This document shows positions 9,347 to 18,012 of a stretch of DNA of 33,560 bases, one piece after another. The translations under genes were made by a program, and so were the position numbers. The stretch is taken from the NCBI GenBank assembly GCA_947589535.1, contig CANQAS010000008.1, positions 1 to 33,560 on the forward strand, given 5' to 3'. The notes beneath the pieces are model-generated. The model did not search any database. It saw only the letters and a list, made by a program, of their open reading frames with translations, and was not told the origin of the DNA. This DNA comes from an uncultured Bacilli bacterium (GTDB lineage: Bacteria > Bacillota_I > Bacilli_A > RF39 > UBA660). Position 1 is the stretch's first letter. Every line of letters starts with the position of its first letter.

Positions 9347-9820
9347 ATGCCAGAAAATGTTATGATGATAGAGGAAAATAGAAGTTTTGTTGAGAAAGCA
9401 AAGCAAAAAATGCAAGAAATTAGAACTTCTTATAAAGAAAAATTTATTGATACAGGAAAGTCTCAACAACTAGAAGAAGAAATAGAAAAGAAGGCTAAAA
9501 GAAAAAAGAAAACCATAAAGGTTTTAGGCAGGCTTGCAACTATAGCACTTGCAATTTGTCCAGCAGATGGTCCTTTTGGTGAAATATGTACAGCTCTTGC
9601 AACACCAGGATTATGTGCGTTAGTAGATATTTCGACAGAAATTCAAAAAAAAGCATTAATAACTGGAAAACGTGCTGCTGAAAAATACGTTTTAAAAGTA
9701 GATGGAAGTAATGGTAACGTTGCTGGTTACAATCTAAATAATAACGAAATAATAGAAGATATAGATAGCTTAAAATCTGCTATAAATGATTTATCTGAAT
9801 CGAAGGGTATGTGTGCATAG
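9347..9820 (+). CDS. Hypothetical protein embedded in the T4SS cluster
   Basis: Tight coupling to neighbours; K/E-rich N-terminal helix and hydrophobic Cys-containing middle. ATG 9347 preferred over GTG 9338. Confidence 0.55.
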   Translation: MPENVMMIEENRSFVEKAKQKMQEIRTSYKEKFIDTGKSQQLEEEIEKKAKRKKKTIKVLGRLATIALAICPADGPFGEICTALATPGLCALVDISTEIQKKALITGKRAAEKYVLKVDGSNGNVAGYNLNNNEIIEDIDSLKSAINDLSESKGMCA

Positions 9821-9821
9821 T

Positions 9822-10085
9822 ATGAATAATTATGTTGTTGTAAAAAATGAAAATGGTGAAGATATAAAGATAGAAGTGATACTTAATTTTAGAGTGGAAG
9901 AATATAATAAAGAATATATTGCATACACCTTAAATGACGATGGAACTTCTGAAAGTGTGGCTGTATTTCTTTCTGAAATAGATCCAAACACTAAGAGATT
10001 ATTATCTATACCAGTAGAACAAAAAGATGCTGTTATGGAAGCCTATGAAGGAGCAAAATCATTAATATTAGAAGATGAAGAATAA
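9822..10085 (+). CDS. DUF1292 (YrzB-like) family protein
   Basis: VKNENGEDIKIEVILNFRVEEYNKEYIAYTLNDDGT...VAVFLSEID pattern. Confidence 0.65.
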   Translation: MNNYVVVKNENGEDIKIEVILNFRVEEYNKEYIAYTLNDDGTSESVAVFLSEIDPNTKRLLSIPVEQKDAVMEAYEGAKSLILEDEE

Positions 10086-10112
10086 AAATTGCACTAATGT
10101 GCGATTTTTTTA
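10084..10112 (+). terminator. Intrinsic terminator
   Basis: aaaattgcac-taat-gtgcgattttttt. Confidence 0.7.
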
Positions 10113-10140
10113 TAGCCTTGTAGTTTTTGTTGCTTAAATA

Positions 10141-10149
10141 TGTTATAAT
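10141..10149 (+). promoter_or_regulatory. Extended -10 promoter for the wall-hydrolase gene
   Basis: TGTTATAAT (TGn + TATAAT) 23 nt upstream of ATG 10172; no clear -35. Confidence 0.4.
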
Positions 10150-10171
10150 TTGTATAGTACGGTGGTTTATT

Positions 10172-13100
10172 ATGAAAGATCAAGAATTGAGAAAAAAAAT
10201 TGATAAAGAATTAAATAAGAATGTCACCCAAGGTCCACTTGAGATATTGGATGTTTCTGATGTAGATGATTCATCTTCAGGTTTAACTGGGGCTTCTTCA
10301 CCATACTCTCAAGATAATGATATGATGGACATATCAGATAATAATGATTTATCTAATAATACTAATAATTCACTAGAATCTGACTCTAATGATATAGGGG
10401 CAAGTGGTTCTGCAGATAATGGGTTAGAGAATGGTTCTAAAGCATACGGACGTAGTGACCAAGAAAGCGATGATTCACCAAAATCTGGTGGGGTTGATGA
10501 AACCTCAAAAGAAAAAGGCGATAGCGCAGCAAATGAAATAAAGAATATGTTTGATGATAACAAGAATAAGAAATTAGAAAAACATGACGCTATAGATTCT
10601 GGACTAAAAAATGATAAACCATATGTTCCTGAAAACGTGAAAGATGCTGCAAAGGATCTAAAAGATAAAGCCCAACCAATTATTGATGATGCAAAAGAAA
10701 AATTAAATGAAGTTAAAGAACAGGGAAAAGATGCTGCAGCAAAAGCAGGCGGTAAGGCTATTCAAACTTTATCTAAAGGCGTAATACCTTCAAAAGTCGG
10801 AGAATGGGCAACTAAAAAAGTACTTGATAATACTGAAAAAAAAATAAAGAAAAAAGCACATGCTTTAGGAAATAATATAAAAAACCAAGCATCAAATTTA
10901 AAAGATAAAATTGATGATAACGAACACGTTCAAAAAGCAAAACAAACGGCTGGAAAAGCAGTAAAAGCTGGAGCAAAAGCTATTAAGACTGTTAAGACTC
11001 TTGATTTTATAAGAAAATGGGGTCCTGTTATATTAGCAGGTATTGCAGTACTTCTTGTAATAGCTTCATTTTGCGTAGCAGCAGAATTAATAGCATCATA
11101 TTTACCAGGAGTCTTTGGTGATGTCAAAAAAATAGAAGAAGATTCGACTGGTGCATATACCAAAAGAGATATTAAGATTCTTGATAACATCGAGGAAATA
11201 GTGGATAAATATCCAGCGGTATCAACAGATAAAGCAGCATATGTTATGGCAACAGTATCATATCCTTACCATGTATTATTACAAGGAGACAATGCTAAAT
11301 CCTTAGCAGGAAAAGAAGAATCAGAAGATGAAGAAACAGATAGTTATGAACTTCTATTTGAACCGGATAATGAGTTAACTGCAAAGGAAAAATACGAAAA
11401 ATATAAATTGGTATTTGCAAGTGGTTTAGAAGCTGGAAAAGAAGTAATTGAGTCTGAATTTAAAGAGTGGTTAGCTGATAAGTTTGGATATGAACCTTCT
11501 GAAGATGATGACGAAGATGAAGAAGATGGAAAAATATATAATGATATATATTTAACTATGTACAAAAAAGATAAATATTTAGAAAAATTTGATCAATTAA
11601 TGAAAGTTTATAATGATAATGGAGAGGATGGTTTTAATCAATATTTAATAGATGAATATTATGATGAGGACGATGGATATAAATCATTATTAGAAGTAAA
11701 TGATGATGTTAAAGAAGAATTAATTAATGACATTCAAAAAGACGTATCAGAAAATGCAGATTTATACAAAAATTATATTCCACTTAGAAAATGTTCAAGA
11801 AGTTCTTGGCTTACCTCGTTAGGTACTAAGGATACAGGAAACTATTTTGCAAATGATTTATATGTTACTTTAAGAGATTATAGAGATACTAATGGAACAT
11901 TTATTAAAGAAGATTATTATGCAGCCCCTGTATTATATGGAACCGATACAGAGCCACTTACTTTCAAAAGATATATAATGGGTGTTATGTATGCTGAATT
12001 ATCTTCATGCGTTGATAATGAAGTTTGTGCTAAAACATTTATGATTACTGCAAAAAGCTATACATTAGGAAGACAAAGCAGATATGATACTGAATATTTA
12101 GATGATAAGACTATTCTTCACATGAGAGGTAATGTAGGGGATCAAGACTTTTGTGATATTTATGAAGGATGTCAAAGTGGTAGATTTTCTAAAGAAACTT
12201 GGACGGTAACTGGTGAAGGTAGTAAAAGTACTAAGCCTGCTGCATCTCAAGAACAGATTGCTAAACTTGAAGAGTGGTGGGATGATGTATCTGATGAGTA
12301 TCTAATGACTAGCGAAGGAGCTTTTGTTGGACCACATTATAGTAATTATAATGATAACTGTAAAAAAGGAAGCTGTTTATCACAAACTGATTTAAGAGAT
12401 TCATCATTAAAAGAAAGTGATTATTTAAATTTATTATTTGATCCAAGTAAAGGTGGCTTTGATGATACTAATTATGTATTATATAAATCAAGCGATAGTA
12501 ATGTATATGCAGCAGGTTTAAGTGAAGATCTTAATTGTGTTTCAAATGAATGTGGTGTTTCGCCAACAAGAGATGGTGTTGTAACTTATGCAAGAAGCTT
12601 GGTAGGTAAAATAAAATACTACTTTGGTGGTAAGCCAAACAGTAAAAATTTTGAAGAAAATGACTTTGGAACAACAGTTGCACCAGATTCTACTCAAGGA
12701 AGAACTATAAGAGGTTTAGATTGTTCTGGTTTTGTTGATTTTGTATTCTGGCATGTAATGGATGAAAACTTTGGTAATGGTAATACTTCTGAGATAAGAG
12801 ATGTTTATTCAGAAAAAATAAGTTATGATGATTTAAAACCTGGCGATTTAGGATTTTTGGATATGACTGGATCAGGTACTAATCAACACGTAGGAATATA
12901 CGCAGGTAAAGATGAAGATGGTAATGATATATGGATAGATTGTAATCCTAATGGTGTACAAGAACGTAATACTAGTATATTTAAAGTATATTTTAGACCA
13001 AAAATATTTGAAGAAACTGATAATTCTAATACCAATATCTGTGAGAGTGATGGAGCTACGGAAAGAGTTTGCAAAAAGTATAATTTATCTGATTCTGAAT

Positions 13101-14077
13101 TAGCAGGATTAGCTGGAATAGCATATAAGGAACAAGGTTCACCTGAAGGGGCTAAGGCTGAAGCTTCTCTTATGGCCAATAAATATGAATTAGATAATAG
13201 TTCTAAAACGTTATATAATTATGTCAATGATAGCGGTTGGTGGGCATCAGCTAGTAAAGGTTCAACAACTAATAACAAGGAAGTTCTTGATGCGGTAAAA
13301 GATGCATTAGTAAATGGTAATAGATCATTTCCATCATATGTTAATGAGCATGATTGTATTTCTTGTGGTACATATGGATTTGATATTATCAAACTTGTAG
13401 TTGGAAATAAAACTTATACTAGTTCAGAAGATTTATTAAATCATGATAACTATAAAAAAGATCAAACCGTTATATATAATAAATATGGTTCAAAGTATAC
13501 ATTTTATTCTTTCCCAACCAAGGGTAGCGATCCATTTGGCTATACAAGTAAAAAAAAGGATACATGTAAGAGTGTATCGGCAGCAAATTCTGATGGTGTC
13601 GTAACAACTAAATCAACGGATTTAAGAGGTTCTAAATTTTATGCTCCAGTCCAGAAAAAACTAACGATGTATGGATACGAAAATGGTGTTAGACACGACT
13701 TAGCCGCTGATTGTGGTAGTCCACTTTATGCACCTGCAAGTGGTACAGCAACATATAAAACAATAACAAAAAATGGTAAAGTAGCTAGTTATGGTAATGT
13801 AATTTACATTAAAACAACTGATGGTTATGAAATAAGGCTAGGACATTTACAATCTTTTGAAGCATATAAAGTCAAATTTGGTATTGGTGCTAATTATCCT
13901 TCATCTTGTAAAGGCGGTAGATGTAATACTTATACCTACGGAAGTAAAGCTGTTAAAGAAGGTGAACTTCTAGGATACACAGGAACAAGTGGTAATTCAA
14001 CAGGTTGCCATTTACATATTGAATTAAGAAATTCAAGTGGCACTAGATTAAATCCACCAAGTTATTTTGGTTATTAA
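10172..14077 (+). CDS. VirB1-like multidomain cell-wall-remodelling membrane protein
   Basis: Acidic then Lys-rich cytoplasmic tail; single TM (ILAGIAVLLVIASFCVAAELIA); SpoIID-like RYIMGVMYAELSS...DQDFCDIYEGC; NlpC/P60 LDCSGFVDF, LKPGDLGF, QHVGIYAG; SleB-like LAGIAYKEQGSPEGAKAEASLMANKYE; C-terminal M23-like with CHLHIEL. Confidence 0.85.
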   Translation: MKDQELRKKIDKELNKNVTQGPLEILDVSDVDDSSSGLTGASSPYSQDNDMMDISDNNDLSNNTNNSLESDSNDIGASGSADNGLENGSKAYGRSDQESDDSPKSGGVDETSKEKGDSAANEIKNMFDDNKNKKLEKHDAIDSGLKNDKPYVPENVKDAAKDLKDKAQPIIDDAKEKLNEVKEQGKDAAAKAGGKAIQTLSKGVIPSKVGEWATKKVLDNTEKKIKKKAHALGNNIKNQASNLKDKIDDNEHVQKAKQTAGKAVKAGAKAIKTVKTLDFIRKWGPVILAGIAVLLVIASFCVAAELIASYLPGVFGDVKKIEEDSTGAYTKRDIKILDNIEEIVDKYPAVSTDKAAYVMATVSYPYHVLLQGDNAKSLAGKEESEDEETDSYELLFEPDNELTAKEKYEKYKLVFASGLEAGKEVIESEFKEWLADKFGYEPSEDDDEDEEDGKIYNDIYLTMYKKDKYLEKFDQLMKVYNDNGEDGFNQYLIDEYYDEDDGYKSLLEVNDDVKEELINDIQKDVSENADLYKNYIPLRKCSRSSWLTSLGTKDTGNYFANDLYVTLRDYRDTNGTFIKEDYYAAPVLYGTDTEPLTFKRYIMGVMYAELSSCVDNEVCAKTFMITAKSYTLGRQSRYDTEYLDDKTILHMRGNVGDQDFCDIYEGCQSGRFSKETWTVTGEGSKSTKPAASQEQIAKLEEWWDDVSDEYLMTSEGAFVGPHYSNYNDNCKKGSCLSQTDLRDSSLKESDYLNLLFDPSKGGFDDTNYVLYKSSDSNVYAAGLSEDLNCVSNECGVSPTRDGVVTYARSLVGKIKYYFGGKPNSKNFEENDFGTTVAPDSTQGRTIRGLDCSGFVDFVFWHVMDENFGNGNTSEIRDVYSEKISYDDLKPGDLGFLDMTGSGTNQHVGIYAGKDEDGNDIWIDCNPNGVQERNTSIFKVYFRPKIFEETDNSNTNICESDGATERVCKKYNLSDSELAGLAGIAYKEQGSPEGAKAEASLMANKYELDNSSKTLYNYVNDSGWWASASKGSTTNNKEVLDAVKDALVNGNRSFPSYVNEHDCISCGTYGFDIIKLVVGNKTYTSSEDLLNHDNYKKDQTVIYNKYGSKYTFYSFPTKGSDPFGYTSKKKDTCKSVSAANSDGVVTTKSTDLRGSKFYAPVQKKLTMYGYENGVRHDLAADCGSPLYAPASGTATYKTITKNGKVASYGNVIYIKTTDGYEIRLGHLQSFEAYKVKFGIGANYPSSCKGGRCNTYTYGSKAVKEGELLGYTGTSGNSTGCHLHIELRNSSGTRLNPPSYFGY

Positions 14078-14088
14078 TGGGAGGAAAC

Positions 14089-14832
14089 ATGAATAAAATT
14101 AGATTAATATTAATATTATTTATTTTTACTATTATATTATCTGGATGTACTGCAACTGATACAGTAACTTTAAACGATGAAGGTAAAGTTACTGAATCAG
14201 TATCAATTATGGAAAGTAATTCAAATGTCTTGTATGGAAATAAAACGTTAAAGGAGTCAATTGAACAAACTTTATCAGAATATAGATCAGCTTTAAGTGT
14301 AAGAAAATATAAAACAAATATAAATATAAAAGCTGAAAAAAGTGGTGTTGTGGTAACCAATGAATTTGATGATTTTTGTAAATTTATAGATAACACTATT
14401 TTTAGTCAGTATATTTATAATCATATAAATTGTACTTCAGATAATGAATTTTATACTGTGGAAAGTGTTGGTGATTTTATAACACTTGATTCACATTATG
14501 TTGCTGATCCAATACCAGATATAATGAAAATAAAGTTAAATTTACCATTTTCCTTAACTGAAAATAATGCAGATGAGATTAATGATAATACATATACATG
14601 GATTTATGATAAAAATACAAATGCTTCTAAAACATTAAAATTTAAGGTAAATAAATCTGAAGTTGAAAGAATAAAAAAAGAGGCTATAGAAAAAAAGAAA
14701 AAAGAAGAATTTAAAAAGAAGATTATTAAAATAACATCAATAATTTTTGCAATATTATTATTTGTTGGGTTAGCATATGCTATTACTATTAGACTTTACA
14801 ATAAGATGCAAGAAAATAAATTAGATTATTAA
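14089..14832 (+). CDS. LppM-like lipoprotein with C-terminal TM
   Basis: Lipobox LSGC; TDTVTLNDEGKVTESVSI; LNLPFSLTENNADEINDNTYTWIYD; C-terminal TM helix. Confidence 0.6.
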   Translation: MNKIRLILILFIFTIILSGCTATDTVTLNDEGKVTESVSIMESNSNVLYGNKTLKESIEQTLSEYRSALSVRKYKTNINIKAEKSGVVVTNEFDDFCKFIDNTIFSQYIYNHINCTSDNEFYTVESVGDFITLDSHYVADPIPDIMKIKLNLPFSLTENNADEINDNTYTWIYDKNTNASKTLKFKVNKSEVERIKKEAIEKKKKEEFKKKIIKITSIIFAILLFVGLAYAITIRLYNKMQENKLDY

Positions 14833-14838
14833 TAAAAG

Positions 14839-14876
14839 TTATACCAAATATTTGTAATATTTGGTATAATATTTTT
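14839..14876 (+). terminator. Perfect 14-bp inverted repeat followed by a T-rich tract
   Basis: ttataccaaatatt-tgt-aatatttggtataa then tattttta. Confidence 0.65.
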
Positions 14877-14923
14877 ATATGTATAATAAGTAGTTAGTTA
14901 TATTGGGGTTAGGAGGCTTTAAT

Positions 14924-17458
14924 ATGAAGCTTAAATTTAGAGCGGATCGTAAGGATGCAATAGCTTTTTTATGGGCTAGTTTATTACTTTTAATAGTTGT
15001 TTCAATGTGTGTTAGAAATTTTTATCACGCAGCAACAACTGGAATAGGCGGAAGTACAACTGAATTTCGTTGGTCGTTTAACTTTTTATTAGGACTTTTA
15101 CCGCCATATTTGGGATATACAATTCTTTTTTGGATTCTTGCAATGGTTCTTTTAATCGCAAGTGTATCATCTCACTTTTTCACTAGAGAAAAAGGTTTTG
15201 GATTTAAAGAAGGAAAAGATGAAAAAGGTTTTGGTAGATTTGCAAAAGAATATGAGTATCAAGAGTTTGAAAACGTAAAACCCGTTGAATTAACCAGTGA
15301 AAAGTCAGATGCAGCCGGATTTCCTCTTTGTTATGATAAAAAGAAGAATTTAGTATATGTTGATAATGGTGAGGCACATTCACTTGTTATAGGTGCTACT
15401 GGTTCAGGTAAAACTCAAATGGTTATTAACCCTCTTGTTAATATTTTATCAAAGAAGGGTGAATCAATGGTTATTACTGATCCTAAGGGTGAGATATATG
15501 AAAAAAATGGAGAGATGTTAAGAGCTTTAGGATATGATGTTATAGTTGTTAATTTCCGAGATCCACAAAATGGTAGTTGTTGGAACCCTTATACATTACC
15601 ATATAAGTATTATAAGGAAGGTAATCAAGATAAGGCAAACGAGCTTTTAAACGACATGGCGATTAACATTGCAATAGATGAAAAAGCTGATGATCCTTTC
15701 TGGACTAATTCAGCAGCGGATTATTTAACAGGTTTATCACTTGGAATGTTTGAAGATGCTCCAGAAGATGAAATTAGTATATCAACAGTTAACTTAATGG
15801 TAACTGTAGGTGAAGAAAAGATTGGTGCATCAACGTATGCAAAAGAATATTTTAAAACTAAAGATCCTGCATCGCCAGCGGCAATTAATGCATTAGGTAC
15901 TGTTAATGCTCCACAGGATACTAAAAACTCAGTATTATCAGTATTAAAACAAAAGATAAAAGTATTTGCTGTTACTCAAAATTTGGCAGAAATGTTATCG
16001 CGTAGTGACTTTGATATGGAAACGATTGGAGAGAGAAAAACAGCTGTATTTATGATAATTCAGGATGAAAAAACTACGTACCATGCTTTGGCAACAATAT
16101 TTGTAAAACAATGTTATGAATCTTTAATAGCAGTTGCACAAAGGCATGGTGGAAAGCTTCCTGTTAGAACAAACTTTTTACTTGATGAGTTTGCTAATAT
16201 GCCTAAATTTAAAGATATTACTACAATGATAACAGCAGCTCGTTCAAGACAGATAAGAATGACAATGATCATTCAGAACTTTGCTCAATTAAATGATGTT
16301 TATGGTAAAGAAGATGCTGAAACAATTCGTGGTAACTGTGGAAATATTTTGTATTTGCTTACTGGAGAGTTATCGGCTCTAGAAGAAATAAGTAAACTAT
16401 GTGGTGATAAGATTGTTAAAGTAGGTAAAGATAAGAGAGAAGAAACGAGACCATTAATCACTGTTACAGAACTTCAAAGGTTTACAAATAATGAAGTTTT
16501 AGTGTTAAAACATAGACTTCCTCCGCTAAGAACAAAATTTTTACCTTTCTGGGATACGGACTTTGGACATGGTAAAAATAACGCTTCAATAACACAAGCA
16601 ACATATACAACCCGTGAAAAGCGAGAAATTAAATTATTTGATATAAGAGAATTTGTTAAGAAGAAAAAGGATGAAAAAAGAAATGAATTATTTGGTGGAG
16701 TTGGAAACAATCCATTTGGTGGCGGAGCAACTCCAAATCCATTTGGAGGACCAAGTACACCAAATCCATTCGGAGGACCAAGTACACCAAATCCATTTGG
16801 TGCTCCATCATCTCAAGGAACAAATCCATTAGCTCCTTTTGGTGCTACTACACCAGGCGTTAATCCAGATCCTTTAGCAGCTTATGGAAGTACTCAAAAT
16901 AGTACACCAAATCCATCGCCTTTTAATCCTACGACTCTAGGCTCTTCTCCTTCATCGCCAGATGATTTAAATATTGATGAAATGATGAAGAAAATTGATG
17001 AGCGAATAGCTGAATTAGAAGCAGAAGAAAAAGCAGAAAAAGAAGCAGAAGAAAGAGAAAAACTTGCTTCTGAAGAAAAGACTGTTGAAGAAATTAAAAC
17101 CGAATTAAATAACGATGATGTTAAACCAGAAATTATGAATGATGATACTAATTCTATTTCATCAGCTAGTGCTATTGTTTCACCATCTAATATAGATTTT
17201 AAATCTTTTATGTCTACTAATAAGGAAGAAGTAAAAGAAGAAAAGAATGAAACATTTGGATTATTGGATGAAATGGTAGAAGATTTATCATTTGATGAAC
17301 CTATAAATAAAACATCGGTTCCCGAAATGTCAACTGAAAATAATGCAATTAAGGAAGCAGAGATTATTAAGCCTCCAGATGAAAAAATAGAAAGTTTGGA
17401 TTTTGATTTAGATAAGTCTAAGAATGATGATGACTTATTTGATGAATTCTTTGATTAA
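14924..17458 (+). CDS. virD4: VirD4/TraG-type T4SS coupling protein
   Basis: SD aggagg before ATG 14924; N-terminal TM helices; Walker A GATGSGKTQMVINPL; VITDPKGEIYE; LLDEFANMPKF; RSRQIRMTMIIQNFAQL. Confidence 0.9.
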   Translation: MKLKFRADRKDAIAFLWASLLLLIVVSMCVRNFYHAATTGIGGSTTEFRWSFNFLLGLLPPYLGYTILFWILAMVLLIASVSSHFFTREKGFGFKEGKDEKGFGRFAKEYEYQEFENVKPVELTSEKSDAAGFPLCYDKKKNLVYVDNGEAHSLVIGATGSGKTQMVINPLVNILSKKGESMVITDPKGEIYEKNGEMLRALGYDVIVVNFRDPQNGSCWNPYTLPYKYYKEGNQDKANELLNDMAINIAIDEKADDPFWTNSAADYLTGLSLGMFEDAPEDEISISTVNLMVTVGEEKIGASTYAKEYFKTKDPASPAAINALGTVNAPQDTKNSVLSVLKQKIKVFAVTQNLAEMLSRSDFDMETIGERKTAVFMIIQDEKTTYHALATIFVKQCYESLIAVAQRHGGKLPVRTNFLLDEFANMPKFKDITTMITAARSRQIRMTMIIQNFAQLNDVYGKEDAETIRGNCGNILYLLTGELSALEEISKLCGDKIVKVGKDKREETRPLITVTELQRFTNNEVLVLKHRLPPLRTKFLPFWDTDFGHGKNNASITQATYTTREKREIKLFDIREFVKKKKDEKRNELFGGVGNNPFGGGATPNPFGGPSTPNPFGGPSTPNPFGAPSSQGTNPLAPFGATTPGVNPDPLAAYGSTQNSTPNPSPFNPTTLGSSPSSPDDLNIDEMMKKIDERIAELEAEEKAEKEAEEREKLASEEKTVEEIKTELNNDDVKPEIMNDDTNSISSASAIVSPSNIDFKSFMSTNKEEVKEEKNETFGLLDEMVEDLSFDEPINKTSVPEMSTENNAIKEAEIIKPPDEKIESLDFDLDKSKNDDDLFDEFFD
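16733..16807 (+). repeat. 27-nt in-frame tandem repeat (PNPFGGPST units) in virD4
   Basis: ccaaatccatttggaggaccaagtaca at 16733-16759, again at 16760-16786 with one substitution, partial third copy at 16787. Confidence 0.9.
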
Positions 17459-17487
17459 AAAGCACTAGATAAAAGTGCTTTTTTTCC
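17459..17487 (+). terminator. Intrinsic terminator closing the T4SS locus
   Basis: aagcact-agataaa-agtgctttttttt. Confidence 0.8.
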
Positions 17488-17510
17488 ATATACTATATTA
17501 GGTGATATTG

Positions 17511-17780
17511 ATGGAAATAGAATTTGTTGATACCAATAGTAATGTACCCATCATTGATATTAGGTATCCTAGTGATTATGATAGTTATCATATTAGTAAT
17601 ACAATAAATGTAACTAGAATTAATTTATTAAAAAATCCAGATATGTATTTGACTAAAGATAGAGAATATTATTTGCTATGTGATAAAGGTACTGTTAGTA
17701 AATCTTGTGCCAAAATATTAAATGCTCTAGGATATAATTGTAAGAGTATTAAAGGTGGTATTGAAAGTATAAAGAATTAG
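17511..17780 (+). CDS. Rhodanese-like domain protein
   Basis: PIIDIRYPSDYDSYHISNTINV and LLCDKGTVSKSCAKILNALGYNCKSIKGGIES. Confidence 0.8.
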   Translation: MEIEFVDTNSNVPIIDIRYPSDYDSYHISNTINVTRINLLKNPDMYLTKDREYYLLCDKGTVSKSCAKILNALGYNCKSIKGGIESIKN

Positions 17781-17798
17781 GATAACTAATTCTTTTTC
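17773..17798 (+). terminator. Intrinsic terminator
   Basis: agaattag-gataa-ctaattctttttc. Confidence 0.6.
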
Positions 17799-17848
17799 TT
17801 AATTTCAATAAAAAATAATAAATATGAAAAAGTAGATTATAATACGTA

Positions 17849-17925
17849 AAAAAACGCTAATAAATTCATAACGGAATATTGCTTAGATTATATAATAATA
17901 AGTAAAAACTATGTTTTATCTTAAT
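17849..17925 (+). repeat. Intergenic element copy B (diverged direct repeat of 89-165)
   Basis: See copy A. Confidence 0.5.
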
Positions 17926-18012
17926 TAAAAATATTATGTAAAATAAAGAATATTTATATATGAATAATATAATTTATGTTGTATAATTGATGTATATAAT
18001 AAGGAGGTAAAA

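Noticed and set aside
10309-13179. Minus-strand ORFs 10309-10563, 10930-11190, 11344-11565 and 12883-13179
   Set aside because: Antisense to the 1316-codon gene; Ser-rich low-complexity translations are antisense artefacts of its Asp/Glu/Lys codons.
14043-14396. Minus-strand ORF
   Set aside because: Antisense to the lipoprotein gene, no initiation signals.
16474-16710. Minus-strand ORF
   Set aside because: Antisense to virD4.
16733-16807. CRISPR-like array
   Set aside because: Units are contiguous, in frame and encode PNPFGGPST; there are no spacers.
17511-17780. Rhodanese as part of the T4SS operon
   Set aside because: Separated from virD4 by a clear terminator; functional linkage cannot be supported from the sequence.
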